Origin: Loripinus fragilis
Taxonomy: Eukaryota > Mollusca > Bivalvia > Lucinida > Lucinidae
DNA: 64,000 nt
Direction: 5' to 3'
Assembly: GCA_964019695.1 (NCBI GenBank)
Contig: OZ026518.1
Span: forward strand, 85,555,950-85,619,949
Shown here: piece by piece, positions 11,740 to 23,798 of the stretch
Layout: every line of letters begins with the position of its first letter
How positions within the stretch are numbered: the first letter of the stretch is position 1
Translations under genes and position numbers: made by a program
The notes under the pieces: generated by a model
What the model saw: the letters and a program-made list of their open reading frames with translations, nothing else
The model's database searches: none
What the model was told of the DNA's origin: nothing

Positions 11740-12561
11740 CATTTAGATACTTATCGCATATTCGAGGAGCGAAGGCTCAGACAAGCCTGCGCAGCTTGCC
11801 ATCTCATCAAAGCCTTCGCACCTCACACACAAAAAGTATTGATATACTCGTAAATGAATGCCCAGTTCATAATTTAGGCCTCCAGAGCCATTAGGTATCT
11901 GAATATATATGTTAAATGAGCGATTTTATGCAGATGCGATCAGTGCTTTTTACCATGTGCTGACCCAGATGATGTATATCCTCAGAGGCAATATTAAAAT
12001 TATGAACTCTTTATTCCTGAGTACTGGCTAATGTACTCATCTTTGGGTTATATGTTTAAATACTTTAGAACTATCAAAATCTTAACTTCGGATATCACCT
12101 AAGCTAAATTTCAATATTAAATCATATTTGACAAGGATCTTCATATTTGACACAATGTTTGCCTGAGATGTGTACATGTAGATGGCCAGAAACTACTAGT
12201 GTTCCAGGCATTGCTCTTAAGTCAAAAGTCAAGGTCTAAATAATGCAATTCTGGTTGTTTGGCTTGAAATGTGAATAGCTATTACATGTTTCGGTGTAGG
12301 TGGTTCATATTTTGCACATTGATTGCTTAATGTGTGTAGATACCATCGATGGGTTTGGACCGATATGACCTGATTCAAAGGTCAAGGTCATAATAATTAA
12401 ATCTTTCTATATGGCTTTTTAAGCCTATATTTTTAGCATACGTAAGTGGTTCATGTTAAGGACACCGACCGACTGCCTTTGGGCTGTATAAGACAACAAA
12501 GGTTTTGGTTTGCAAGGATGACCTAGGAGATAAAGGTCATGGCCTAAAGAGACGTAATAAT
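11740..12561. repeat. Degenerate ~160-bp tandem repeat (AAGGTCAAGGTC type)
   Basis: From about 12130 to 12545 at least three diverged units recur with GGTTCATATTTTGCACA, a purine-rich block and CAAAGGTCAAGGTCATAATA. Similar GGTCAAGGTCA units are at 18440-18820 and 53860-54010. 11740-12130 has no recognised feature. Confidence 0.6.
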
Positions 12562-12687
12562 ACAGTAAAACCTGTGTAAAACGGCCACTCAAAAAGTCCA
12601 AAAATTGGTTTTCAAGAACGATTATCGCTTAGTGCAGGTCTTCATTAAGCAAGACTTTTGTTTTGTCTATTTTTGAGTGGCCATTGA
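12562..12687. mobile_element. MITE relative of 7432-7629
   Basis: It starts TACAGTAAAACCTGTGTAAA and ends TTTTGAGTGGCCATTGAC. The left end and the GAGTGGCC block match 7432-7629, but the inner part is shorter and the right terminus is not complete. Confidence 0.65.
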
Positions 12688-12706
12688 CCCCATTCTAGTT
12701 ATCTTT

Positions 12707-12771
12707 GCAAACAGTGCAGACCCTGATGAAATGTCGCAAGATGCGACATTTCATCGGGGTCTGCACTGTTT
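12707..12771. repeat. Hairpin with AAACAGTGCAGACC arms
   Basis: The arms GCAAACAGTGCAGACC and GATGAAATGTCGCA are followed by their complements with almost no mismatches. The outer arm matches the hairpins at 8350, 24575, 26860, 45832 and 63273, but the inner stem is different from most of them. Confidence 0.9.
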
Positions 12772-12851
12772 CCCTAAGTACCCGTTTGCAGATGGTGACG
12801 CAAGTGCTTGTGTATGTCATAAGCCATCGTTTACTGTTTCGATACACATTT

Positions 12852-13012
12852 ACACTGGATAGGCAGCAATCGAAAACGTAAATACTATCAAAGAACGCTA
12901 TAAAAGAAGTTTTCGATTGACATTTGTCCCCCTACTTGCGAGAAATTGCAATCGAAAACACTGTTTATAGCGATTTTTGATCCGCGTTCATCGATTGCCG
13001 CCTATCCGGTGT
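12852..13012. mobile_element. MITE with CACTGGATAGGC ends
   Basis: The left end CACTGGATAGGCAGCAATCG pairs with the right end CGATTGCCGCCTATCCGGTG, with two mismatches. Inner CAATCGAAAAC blocks recur in both orientations. Length is 161 bp and no coding sequence is present. Confidence 0.85.
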
Positions 13013-14290
13013 GACACTGAAACTCTTTTTTTTCTTTTTCTTTTAATATCAACAATGAATGATAGGCTCGTGGTTCACTGGAATCCATTTTTTTTAAATT
13101 CGGGCCATTTTACCACCAAATCCGGTGTCAGGTTGCGTTTATTTTTACAGTGTACATGTTTAACCATGCCAATGGAATCAGGGTCAAGAAACACTGTATT
13201 AATATCGCTGATAATAAGAAAAGTATCTTGTAGGTACAGTACCATACATACAGACATTGTAAGACGTAGTCAATGAACTAACCAAAAGAATTTTTCGGAA
13301 TAAAAATGATGATTAATCATTTATGAAGTTTAAAAGCAAACAGTTCAAATTAAAGCCTTTTCGGTTGAAGAAATAATAATTTTTTTAAAAAAAATTCTTT
13401 ATACAATTCTCCAATTAATCACATCAATAGTTGGTACAAGCACCAACGCCACACATTAGGTACATATTACAATACAATAGACACACATTCCAAGCTACAA
13501 TGATGTTAAATGTTAAGACCGTGTGATTCAGCATAAATGGCAAAGAAGAAATAGTAATTCAAGCCTTATTAAGTAAAATTTGACATTAATGATACATTTT
13601 AAATTAACTATTTGTGTTCGACTTTTGTGTGACTAAAGTGACACATTTACATTAAATGATTGTTCCAGTCTACATGTGGTCAGTAATGTAAATACAGGTA
13701 ACAAGTTATTGGTACTGGTTACCTGTTTTTCCATTTCTGAACAGAACAGAACATCATCTTTATTTCTCTCAAGTCATACAAACATGACGCATGAGGACAA
13801 AGCAAATACAGTGAAATAGGCGGTATATTGGTTCATTCTATATGTTGTGTGTAATTACTGACCACCTGTAAACCAGGAACCAGCAATTATTGTAGGTATG
13901 GTCAATACACACTGGCCTACATATGGTAAAGATTCATAACTCTGTATAGAAAGACAATGATGGAATTCAACTTCATGTCCAGTAGAATGAACCTCAGAAT
14001 AATTGCCTTACCAGAGGCCTTTATGTACCGATATGCTGATTATCATCTTTCATGAAACTAAAACAGATAAAAGTGCATTATTAGTGTGCTGTAACAAATT
14101 GTTCTCTTGAAGTTATTAAGTTTTCCTTTGAACATTGCATACTTATGAATATTTTATGCACGTTTGTAATTTGAATATAGATTTGAAATTCTAATTTATT
14201 TTCTATTGATTTAAATGTTGAAAGTTGGCGTCCACAAACTTTTTTACTTTGATTTATTGCACAACAACATGCAACAATTAACGGTTGCCT
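13013..14290. other. Non-coding, no recognised gene
   Basis: There is an A/T homopolymer mix near 13378-13400 and scattered AT-rich sequence. The open frames near 12977-13276 and 14081-14296 have no splice context or recognisable domain. Confidence 0.5.
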
Positions 14291-14309
14291 TGTCAATAAA
14301 TGGCCATCT

Positions 14310-14552
14310 CATGCGCGGATCCAGAAAACTCCGTCATGTGAAGGGGCCTAAAATTTTATTTTAGTCACCAACGTATTTCACAGAGGGCCGTTCGGACCTC
14401 CCTCGGGAAGCAACCTCGGGTCCAATTGCTTCTCGAGGGGGTCCGTACCAGGATTTCGGAGGAAACATATAGCATCTTGAGATTTTAAATGGGGTGGGTC
14501 TGGACCCCTGCCCCCCCCCCCTGTCGCCCCCTCTGGGTCCGCCCATGAATCA
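14310..14552. mobile_element. GC-rich MITE with CATGCGCGGATCCAG ends
   Basis: It begins CATGCGCGGATCCAGAAAAC and ends with GGGTCCGCCCATG, which are roughly complementary. A poly-C run lies near 14510. The same kind of element is at 40626-40884 and, partially, 26463-26600. The frames at 14361-14546 and 14494-14721 are over this repeat. Confidence 0.7.
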
Positions 14553-15163
14553 ACATAAAGTACTGCGTTTTACCAACGATTTCAAGACTCCATCGCAACT
14601 ATCTAAAAATCAAACGACTGAGTGTAGCGAAAACAAAACCCCCCGTGTTGGCAATTCATTATTCACATTAATCACATGCCGTCGCGCCTGGGAGTGTATA
14701 TGCATATTTTACGAAAAGTAAAGAAAAGTTATTGAATTTAATGTTTTTCTATGAAAGAGTTATATTCCACCAGTGCATTATTCTCTCCGACGAAACAGGT
14801 TGTCCTCTGCTTTCTGCGTTGACTTCAGATTCTGAAACGAATACAACTTTCTTATTAGTGGACAAAGCATAAATTGTGAGTTTTCATTTTTTAATTGGAT
14901 CGAAGGTAATATTGCTTTTGTTGTTGTTTTTTGTTTTTGTTGTTTTTGTGTGTGTTTCTTGTGTGTGTTTTTGCGTTTTGTTTTTCGTTGTTCTTTGTTT
15001 TTGTTGTGTTTTGCTTTGCATTGTTTATTTCAGGCGGAAAAACGAATGCCCTGATCCGTAGACTGTGCAATTTCGCAGGTTGATTTGAATATTCGCTTAG
15101 TGCACATACCAACTTGTACCTTATGCTGGTAACCAGCTATTTAACCTTTGACTTCTGTCATTT
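14553..15163. other. Non-coding with T/G-rich tract
   Basis: 14915-15030 is a TTTTGTTG / TGTGTGTTT low-complexity tract. The Val/Phe-rich and Lys/Asn-rich frames over it on the two strands are composition artefacts. Confidence 0.7.
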
Positions 15164-15548
15164 CACGCCCACTAAAGGCTCGAATACTCAACATCTAGTT
15201 GAATGTTGAAAACAACTGCTCTATGAAGAAAATAAAAAATCGGGGAATGTCATGCAACAGCCTATGGATTCCTTCGTTTGTGGTATAAATACGAGCACAG
15301 AAAGTATTCTCATTAAGTCATATTTACTTTTCACGCGATAAACTCGTTCCTATCGAATTCTGGTACACCTCTTTTACGCGAAATGTAAATCTGACAAAAC
15401 GAGGGAACTTTCTGACCTCAAATTTCTACCTCAAACGTAGGAATGCATAGTCTGTTGCATGACATTCCCCAATTTTTGATTCTCTTCCTGGAGGAATTGT
15501 GTTTAATATTCAACCAGATGTCGAGCATTCGAGCGTTTGGTAGGCGTG
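15164..15548. mobile_element. Foldback MITE with ~100-bp inverted ends
   Basis: The left arm CACGCCCACTAAAGGCTCG... through GGGGAATGTCATGCAACAG is complementary to the right arm CTGTTGCATGACATTCCCC ... TAGGCGTG, with indels. The ends are CACGCC(C/T)A and its complement. Nothing coding lies in the centre. Confidence 0.82.
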
Positions 15549-15639
15549 TTATTTGGGACTAGAATGACTTGCCTGTCGAAGTTATTTTGAAAATCATCTC
15601 AGAACATGGAAATAATAACATTACCTTAACAATAGCATT

Positions 15640-16225
15640 TGTTCCTCTCATAATAACTGCACTGTTGCACGCTGACCTGATAAACGTTGGCTATCTTACG
15701 GCATGTGTCTTTATTAGGTCATGAAAATGTTGCATTTTTGGAATTACGTCGTCAATGACGATTAATAGACACAAAATCGATAATTACGTCACAATCGCTA
15801 GGTGTGAACCAATGGGTAAACTGATAAATAGAATACCAGGTTAGCGTCTTTTGATATCAAGCTTACAAGCCCCGCGATTCAACAAGCATTCTTGAAGCCT
15901 AACATCAAAAGACGCTCATCTGGTATTGTCTATTTAATAGTTCCTCTCATATTAACTGCTTTGTTGCACGCTGACCTGATAAACGTTAGCTATCTCATGA
16001 CATTGTCTTTATCAGGTCATGATGTTGCACTTTTTGAATGACGTTGCTTATAACGCTGAATCGACAAAAATCGATAAATACGTGTTAATCGCTAGTCTGA
16101 AGAGTGAACCAATGAATACAATGATAAATAAAATACCAGGTTCGCGTCTTTTGTTATCAAATCTACCAGGCTTGGCTTTGACAAAAGCATGTCGAATTGC
16201 TCGGCAAGCCTTGCGATTCCACAAG
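15640..16225. repeat. Tandemly arranged dispersed repeat, copies 2 and 3
   Basis: Two direct copies of the 391-640 family lie next to each other. Both have CTCTCAT(A)ATAACTGC, TGTTGCACGCTGACCTGATAA, GAACCAATG and ACCAGGTT-GCGTCTTTTG. Between them an inverted block (ACATCAAAAGACGCTCATCTGGTATT, 15902-15930) complements GAATACCAGGTTAGCGTCTTTTG. The frames at 16019-16337 on both strands lie in this repeat. Confidence 0.75.
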
Positions 16226-16440
16226 CGTTCTCTAAGTAAGGAAGAAGGCAAAGATCAGGAATCAATACTATCAAGTACCACACCTGACCCAGGACACCAC
16301 ATGAGAAAGTGACAAAAACACAAGAAAAACATAACACACAAGAGAGCGAAGAGGTCGGCTATTTCCCAGCAGGTGACCACAATGCTGCAAGGCTCAGACA
16401 AGACATTATCACAAAGACAAGAGTAAGGTCTAAGTGAATG
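16226..16440 (-). mobile_element. Penelope-like element 3'-tail copy
   Basis: AGTAAGGAAGAAGGCAAAGA, then GAATCAATACTATCAAGTACC and CCCAGCAGGTGACCACAA, match the 3' tail of the retroelement at 57281-57480 in the same orientation. Divergence is moderate and the copy is cut off after about 200 bp. Confidence 0.75.
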
Positions 16441-17516
16441 TTGTGGTTATTCGTCCTGGTGAAACAAACGAAAGCGTGTGCATTTTATAAAACCACTTTC
16501 TTATGTCAAATTCTGTTTACTTCCAGTTTTTTCTAATAGTGTGTTTATTGAAATCCAAAGCGCCCCCGGTGACTTAAATATGTAACCAATTTCGTAGACA
16601 ACTGACCATATGTACCGGTAATAGAAAGCTTTTTAAACGCAGGTATGTATAATAGTTAAGTTCATCTGAAGTACAACTTTAGTACATGTCAAAGAGTTTC
16701 CTTTTTTCGGCTCGCCCACGGGCGGCCGAATAAACGAAAGAAATTTGCAAAGAAACAGCAAAAAGTCTTGAACCATTCCAACTAGTTTTAACATTTGGTT
16801 CCCGGATTACCTTCTTTCCATATTCTTGTTGCAGAAATCTGCTTTCATTTAAAACTATCATTCATTGGATACGTTATCCCTGTCCAATCAGTATAGCTGT
16901 CTCGAAACAGCGTAGGAACACAAAAATTAGGGGTTCCGAATAATTACATGTACATGTACATAACATACATTTTATTAGACAAAGCATATACAGCTCATCG
17001 TCATATAACATATATACAATGCACACCTGATGAAATATATCTTTCTCTGCGTCAAGGTCACGCATTTTTTAACAAAAAAGTAGTCATAATTTAATCAAGC
17101 TTTCCATGTTGAAGTAATTACAGGCATGTGAAAGTAATATAAGAATGATCTTGCCAAAGAGATATGGTTCGGTAAATCATAATACCCCCCCCCCCTTCAT
17201 TTATAACGTCTTAGTGTGTAAACTGCAAATGACGGTGCTTCTCCAGAAGGGTATAGTTAAACACTGAAAGGAAACTCCTTCTGCAAAAGAAACGTTTCCT
17301 GTTTCCTTCCACGAAAGAAAAAATTGCGGACAAAAGGAGTTATTTAGCATGAAAGTCCACAGAATTATGATTAAAAAGAAAGAATTAACATATGTTTAGA
17401 TGAATATTTACAATAAAATCCCTAACATATGTTTAGATGAAAATATACAATAAAAATCATAACTGGGTATTAATGTTTGTACTGCATGACTCGGACCAGT
17501 CGTTCTCTAACAAATG
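16441..17516. other. Non-coding, nothing recognised
   Basis: There is a short direct repeat AACATATGTTTAGATGAA-AT near 17388 and 17428, and a poly-C run near 17187. No gene is supported. Confidence 0.5.
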
Positions 17517-17746
17517 TACTGTCGTGTCAACCACGAGTGACAGTGATGAAATATTTTGTTTACAATCGTTAAGTAAAACATTAACTTGTACCCTCCACTT
17601 GAACTAACGTGAATCGATGGATCACTTGTGTATTAATCCTATCCACTGGATAGGATTAATACTCAAGTGATCTATCGATTATCAGTTCCTGATAACTTTG
17701 TCAATAATACATGACGTCACTGTCACTCTTGGTTGGCAGGACAGTA
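17517..17746. mobile_element. MITE with near-perfect central palindrome
   Basis: The ends TACTGTCGTGTCAACCACGA and the complement of TTGGTTGGCAGGACAGTA pair. The centre at about 17612-17684 is a palindrome: ATCGATGGATCACTTGTGTA, ATTAATCCTATCC, then the complement. A second copy is at 61309-61534. Partial relatives are near 61035-61075 and 56955-57010. Confidence 0.88.
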
Positions 17747-19025
17747 TCTACTTTTGGTTTTACTTCAAATCAAAAGTAATCCATAATTCTTCAAAATTAA
17801 CAATTATGGTCCAGCCATTGGTCACCAGAAGGATCTATTTTTATACAGACAAACAATTTGAATGACCCCTGTACTGTTACAGCAGCGTTTTTTTTAAATT
17901 ATTCCAGCTGGGTCTATCATCAGAAATCTCTGATGAAGTTTATGCATGCTTGTAAGAGTTTTTTTAAATGAAAAACCTAGTACAAAAAGGCATTTATTAC
18001 TCTACGAGCATGCCCTAAACACCCATTTCTAATTTAGTGTTTCATTATCATCTGAGAATAAGATATGGTTTGGTTCCTTAAGGAAACATACTTTCATATT
18101 AGATAAGTCATATTGGAACAGGTTTTACTTTTAAACAAGTATAAATTTTCAATAGACAATTTATAGCTCCGACCGCGCTTCTGACAAATTCCAAAGCTTG
18201 TATTTGTTATCATATGTCTTTAGCCATGACCCGAGTATCTTACAGCTGATCAGGTGGCCTCGATTTTACGAATTTCTACCTTAATACCAATGTGAAAGCG
18301 TTTTTCTGCAGATCCAGAGATCACAACTCCGAATCCATGGTCATTAATTCCCCACCGCAAAGCTGAGAGTGGATTATAGGAATGCCCGTTGCCTGTCCGT
18401 CATTCAGTCCGTCCGTCTGTCCGAATGTAACACTTTCTTGTCCGTTCCATACCGCTTGAAAAAAAAAATTAATTGAACCTTTTCCGAATATTCAACTCAT
18501 GAGACGTTGTACTGAAGTAATGCCAGCTTCACAGACTCAATGCGAAGGTCACCGTTAAAGGTCATTGGATTTAGCCTTCATAATATTATCATGTCCGCTC
18601 CATATATCACTGGAACACTTTTAGAGATTTGCATTAAACTTTGGTCAAATGCTCATCTCTGGGAGACGGTGTGCAGAACCTATGGCTCAGTTAAAAAAAA
18701 TCAATGTCAAGGTCACAAATGAAGGTCATGTGATTAAGCCTTAAATTTCCTGTCCGCTCCATATCTCCTTTACACTAAAGGGTTTCTTTACACTTTGGTC
18801 AGATATTGATCATCGTCCCGACATAACTGTAAACTTGTTGACTGGGACGTAAATAATCAACTCCATTAACAGGACTTGCGACTCAAAGATATAGGTTTCA
18901 GAACACTAAGGATGACATGGAGCCTGGCTTTTGAAGTGTGCCTACAATCCAGAGAGAACAACGTAAATCACCATCCCTGACGCATTGATAGGCAATGTTT
19001 TACACAAGGCACAATGAGGCAGTCT
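17747..19025. repeat. Non-coding; ~210-bp GTCCGCTCCATAT tandem units
   Basis: From about 18370 to 18820 there are two to three diverged units. Each has TGTCCG(T/C)TCCATA, ACACTTT(A/G)GTCA(A/G)AT and AAGGTCA. They follow a CCGTCCGTCTGTCC tract. 18816-18865 looks like a SINE tail (ACTGTAAACTTGTTGACTGG then GACGTAAATAATCA). 17747-18370 is unassigned. Confidence 0.6.
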
Positions 19026-19029
19026 ATTC

Positions 19030-20315
19030 AAAATTTGGATGTAGGATTGATTTTGGTATTCAATACTCGTGATTTTTATATTTGAGATTTACGATCTGAA
19101 TGATTGATTAAGTTTGCTATATTCGAGGGTCGAGATAAAAAAATCAAATGTTGGATTGAGTTTGATATTCGATATTCGACATTCGAATTTTGGATTCATT
19201 TTAATATTTAAGATTCAAATAATTTAAATGTTGGATTTAGTTTGATATTCGATATTCAAAAATTGAATGTTGGATACATTTTTATATTCGATATTTTACA
19301 TTCAAATATGAGTGTTGGATTTAGTTAAACTTGATATTTGATAATCGACATTCAAAATTTGAATGTTGGATTTAGTTTGATATTCGATATTTGGCATTCA
19401 AAATTTGAATGCTGAATTCAGCTTGATATTCAATATTTGAAACTCATATTGAATGTTGGATTTAGTTTGATAGCGATATTTGATATTCAAAATTTTAAAT
19501 GTTGGATTCAGATTGATATTCGACATTCAAATTTGAACAGTGGATTTAGTTTGATATTCGATTTTCGACATTCAAAATTTGAATGTTGGATTCAGTTTGA
19601 TATTCAATATACAAATTTGAATGTTGGATTGAGTTTGATATTTGGTATTTGACATTAAATATTGTGAATGTTTGATTTAGTTTGATATTCGATATTCGAC
19701 ATTCAAATGTTTATGTTGGATTTAAGTTGATATTTGATAATCGACATTAAATACTTGAACGTTGGATTCAGTTTGATATTCGATAATCGATTTTCAACAC
19801 TCAAATTTGAATGCTGGATTTAGTTAGACATTCGATATTTGACATTCAAAATTAAATATTGGATTTAGTCTGATATTCGATATTCAAAAATTTGTATGCT
19901 GGATTTAATTTGATATTCGATATGCAGAATTTAAATGTTGGATTCAGTTTGATATTCGATAATCGACATTCAATTTGCATGTTGGATTTAGTTTGATATT
20001 CAATATTCGACATTCAAAATTTGAAAATTGGATTCAGTGTGATATTCGATATTCAAATTTGAATTAGAATTTGAATTATTTGATTCTGTTTGATATTACA
20101 TATTTTAAGTACAAAATTTGAATGTTAGATTCAGTTTGATATTCGATATTCAAATTTGAATGTTGGATTTAGTTTGATATTTGATATTCGACATTCAAAA
20201 TTTGAATGCTGAATTCAGCTTGATATTCAATATTTGAAACTCATATCGAATGTTGGATTTAGTTTGATATTCGATATTCGACATTCAAATTTGAATGTTG
20301 GATTCAGTTAAATTA
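19030..20315. repeat. ~45-bp minisatellite, block 1
   Basis: The unit is roughly GTTGGATTTAGTTTGATATT, then CGATATTCGACATTCAAA, then TTTGAAT. Units differ by many point changes and small indels. Around 28 units fit here. The unit contains ATTCAAATTTGAAT, a short palindrome, and GATATTCGATATTCGA, a near-dimer. The Phe/Ile/Asn-rich frames across it are artefacts. Confidence 0.97.
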
Positions 20316-20445
20316 AAAAAATCGATCAGCTCTAGCAGTGAACTGTTGAGTAATAATTCACTGTTTGGAGGTTAGTTGTAAAAAAGATCAAATCACGAGC
20401 ACACAGTGGGAGTGATTTATCTTCGTACAACTTACCGACAAACAG
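20316..20445. other. Spacer between minisatellite and inverted arm
   Basis: A unique-looking segment containing ATCGATCAGCTCTAGCAGTG and a weak inverted pairing with 20440-20460 (AACAGTAAACTACTACTCAA). Confidence 0.5.
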
Positions 20446-20700
20446 TAAACTACTACTCAACGATTCACGCACTGGGGCTCATCTATTTCGATTCTTACAC
20501 AAAAGAAACAACGAAAACACATTTGAAGTCTTCGGTTTCTTCCATCTTTTGGCCATTGCACTGAAAAATTCCCGCCAATACTTAGACTACGTCGCATACG
20601 TTTACATGTATTTGTAACGTCTTTTAAGCGTAAAAACGACGTTACACCGTCTAACGTCATAAATGACTTCATTTTCCAGTAACAAATAACGTCAACTTGC
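20446..20700. repeat. Left arm of a long inverted repeat
   Basis: It reads from CTACTCAACGATTCACGCACTGG to GACGTTACACCGTCTAACGTC. Its reverse complement is at about 21633-21870 with clear but imperfect identity. The pair brackets minisatellite block 2 and flanking sequence, making a ~1.4-kb structure. Confidence 0.85.
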
Positions 20701-20789
20701 ACATGCTTTCCTTGTGATTTCAAAACTGTGAATTATCGTTTGTCATACGTGTATCAAACTTTTTAGCATTGGCTGTATAGGTAAGGTGG

Positions 20790-21200
20790 GTTTGAATATT
20801 CGATATTTGACATTCAAATTTGAATGTTGGATTTAGTGTGATATTCGATATTCGACATTCAAAGTTGAAAGTTGGATTTAGTTTGATATTCAATATTAGA
20901 CATTCCAATTCGAATACTGGATTTAGTTTTATATTCGATGTTCAACATTCAATTTGAATGTTGGACTTAGCTTGATATTCGATATTCGACATTCAAAATA
21001 TGATTGCTGGATTGAGCTTGATATTCGATATTCGACATACAAAATTTGAATGTTGGATTTAGTTTGATATTCGATATTCGACATTTAACATTTGATTGTT
21101 GGATAAAGGTCGATATTCGACATTCAAATTTGAATGTTGGATTTAGTTTGATATTCGATAAAGGACAGAAAATAGATTCAGTTTGATATGCGATATTCGA
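20790..21200. repeat. ~45-bp minisatellite, block 2
   Basis: Same unit as block 1 and same strand orientation, about nine units. It lies between the two inverted arms. Confidence 0.95.
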
Positions 21201-21632
21201 CATCATAAATAATTGACTAATGAGGCATATGATATGACGATAATGACCAGAGTACCAATATTGATCGAGGCGAAACAGAGGTCAATGTTAGTATTCTCTG
21301 GTGGATATCATTATATCCAATGTCTCTTTAGTCAATGACGGTTTTATTATATAACATTTAGAGACAGATGTACAGGTATCATTGCGCTTGGAAAAATACA
21401 GAACATACATACACGTTTTGAGACAGTCAAGCATTTAGCAGAAACAGTTCAGACCTAGATAAGACCACCCTTTTACTACATTATATGTGTTGTGCATGAG
21501 TGTCATCAGTCAACATTTACTAACAAGAATTCTAACAAACCTCGCCTGTAGAGCCAATTTTTTAAAAAAAAGTGTAATATATCAAACAATAGTTCATAGC
21601 TTTGAAAGCGCAGGGAAAATGTGTGGTGTTAC
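21201..21632. other. Non-coding between minisatellite and right arm
   Basis: 21207-21345 holds a palindrome-like pair (AATTGACTAATGAGGCATATGA and TCTCTTTAGTCAATGAC). Nothing else is recognised. Confidence 0.5.
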
Positions 21633-21870
21633 AGGAAAATGACGTCATTCATGGCGTTAGACGGTGTAACGTCTTTTTTAACGCTTGAAAGACGTCACAA
21701 ATACATGTAAATGTATGCGACTGCGACGTGGTCTAAATATTGGCGGGAGTTTTTTCAGTGCAAATGCAGAAAATTTGAAGAAGATGAAGACTTCAAACTA
21801 GTTTTCGTCGTTTAATGTGCATGAAAATCGAAATAGATCAGCTCCAGTGCGTGATTTGTTGCTGCTCGGC
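21633..21870. repeat. Right arm of the long inverted repeat
   Basis: It reads GGAAAATGACGTCATTCATG through GCGTTAGACGGTGTAACGTC to CAGCTCCAGTGCGTGATTTG. It is the reverse complement of 20446-20700 with scattered differences. Confidence 0.85.
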
Positions 21871-22044
21871 AACTCAGATAGGATTATTAGCGACAGTTTA
21901 GATAAGCAGAACTGGAACGAAAAAAAAAACAAGGAGTCTAATTTTAGTAACTAATATACACTGGCAAGCACGCGATGACAATCTATAGACTGGCCACGTG
22001 AGCGCTCTTAGCCAATAAAAATTGGTCTTTTTTCTTAGTTGTAT

Positions 22045-22145
22045 GATAATCAAATTTGAATGTTAGATTTAGTTTGATATTCGAAATTCGACTTTCAAAA
22101 TTTGAATATTAAATTTAGTTTTAGATTCGATATTCGACATTCAGT
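22045..22145. repeat. ~45-bp minisatellite, block 3
   Basis: About two units, ending abruptly at a Penelope-like tail copy. The tail copy and its flank appear to have been inserted into a once longer array. Confidence 0.9.
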
Positions 22146-22400
22146 AAAATATTTTACTGACCGTTCCTAGGGGGTACTTCTTTTGTGGATCTTTTATGTT
22201 TTTTCTGCCTTGCGTTTGCTATGCCTTTGTGTGCGTCTGTTCATATGTGCCTTGTGGTCACCTCCTGGGAAAGGGTTGAGCTCTTGGCTCTCGTTTGTGG
22301 TGTCTAACTGTGAATTTGTCACTTTCTTATTGGTATCTTGTGTCAGGTGTGGTACTTGAACGTATCGATTCCTGATCTTTGCACCCTTACTTACTTTTAT
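22142..22400 (+). mobile_element. Penelope-like 3'-tail copy inside the minisatellite
   Basis: It begins CAGTAAAATATTTTACTGACC, then GTTCCTAGGGGGTACTTC, and ends CCTGATCTTTGCACCCTTACTTAC. This is the reverse complement of the tail at 57281-57540. Minisatellite sequence stands on both sides, so the tail inserted into the array. Confidence 0.85.
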
Positions 22401-22404
22401 TAAA

Positions 22405-23778
22405 AAAATGAATGTCGGATTCAGTTTGATATTAGATATTTAAATTTGAATATTTGATTCAGTTTGATATTCGATATTCGACATTCAAAAGTTTGAATAC
22501 TTGATTTAATTTGATGTTCGATATTCGACATTCAAATTTTTAGACTGTTGGAATCAGTTTGGTATTCGATATTTGACATTCAAATTTTAATGTTGGATTT
22601 AGTTTGATATTCAGTATTCGACGTTCAAAATTTGAATGCTGGATTCAGTGTGATATTCGATATTAGATATTCAAATTCTAATGTTGGATTCAGTGTGATA
22701 TCGATATTAGATATTCACATTTTGAATGTTGGATTTAGCTTGATATTCGATATTCAACGTTCAAAATTTGAATGTTGGATTCAGTTTAATTTTCGATATT
22801 TGACATTCATTTGATTTTTGGATTTAGTTTGATATTCGATGTTCAAAATTGAATGTTGGATTCAGTTTGATATTCGATATTCTACATTGAATGTTGGATT
22901 TAGTTTGGTATTCGATATTTCGACATTCAAATTTGAATGTTGGATTTTGTTTGATATTTGAAACTCAACATTTGAATGATATGTTCAGTTTGATATTGGA
23001 TATTCAACATTCAAATTTGAATGTAGAATTCTGTTTGATATTCGATATTTGACATTCAAATTTAAACGTTGGATTTAGTTCGATATTCGGCATTCAAAAA
23101 TTGAATATTGGATTCAGTTTGATATTCGATATTCTACATTCAATTTTGAAATAAGTTTGATATTCCATATTCGATATTCAAAATTTGAATGTTGGATTCA
23201 ATTTGATATTCAATATCGCCTTTCAATTTGAATGTTGGATTTAATTTGATAAGCGCCGTTCATAAGTTGAATGTTGGGTTCAGTTTGATATTCGATATTG
23301 GACATTCAAATTTGAATGTTGAATTTAGTTTGATATTTGTAGTCGACATTCAAAATTTAAATGTTGGATTCGGTTTGATATCCGATATGGACATTCAAAT
23401 TTGAATGCTGGATTCAGTTTGATATTCGATATTCGACATTACAAATTTGAATGTTGGATTTAGTTTGATATTCGATATAGATATTCAAATTCGAATGTTG
23501 GATTAAGTTTGATAATCGATATTCGACATTCAAATTTAAATTTTAGATTTAGTTTGTTATTCGATATTCGAAGTTCAAAATTTTAATACTGGATTCAGTT
23601 TGATATCTAATATTCGACTTTCAAATTGAAAGTTGAATTCAGTTTGATATTCGATATTCGACATTCAAAATTCGAATGCTGGATTCAGTTTGCCATTCAA
23701 TATTCGACATTCAAATTTGAATGTTGGATTTCGTTTGATATTCGATATTCGACTTTAAAATTTGAATGTTGTACGATG
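22405..23778. repeat. ~45-bp minisatellite, block 4
   Basis: About 29 units of the same family and orientation as blocks 1-3, ending at GAATGTTGTACGATG. The arrays total over 3.1 kb. Confidence 0.97.
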
Positions 23779-23798
23779 AATATCAAGCATGAACCAAT

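Noticed and set aside
14876..15112. Val/Phe-rich and Lys/Asn-rich frames on opposite strands
   Set aside because: Low-complexity T/G tract artefacts.
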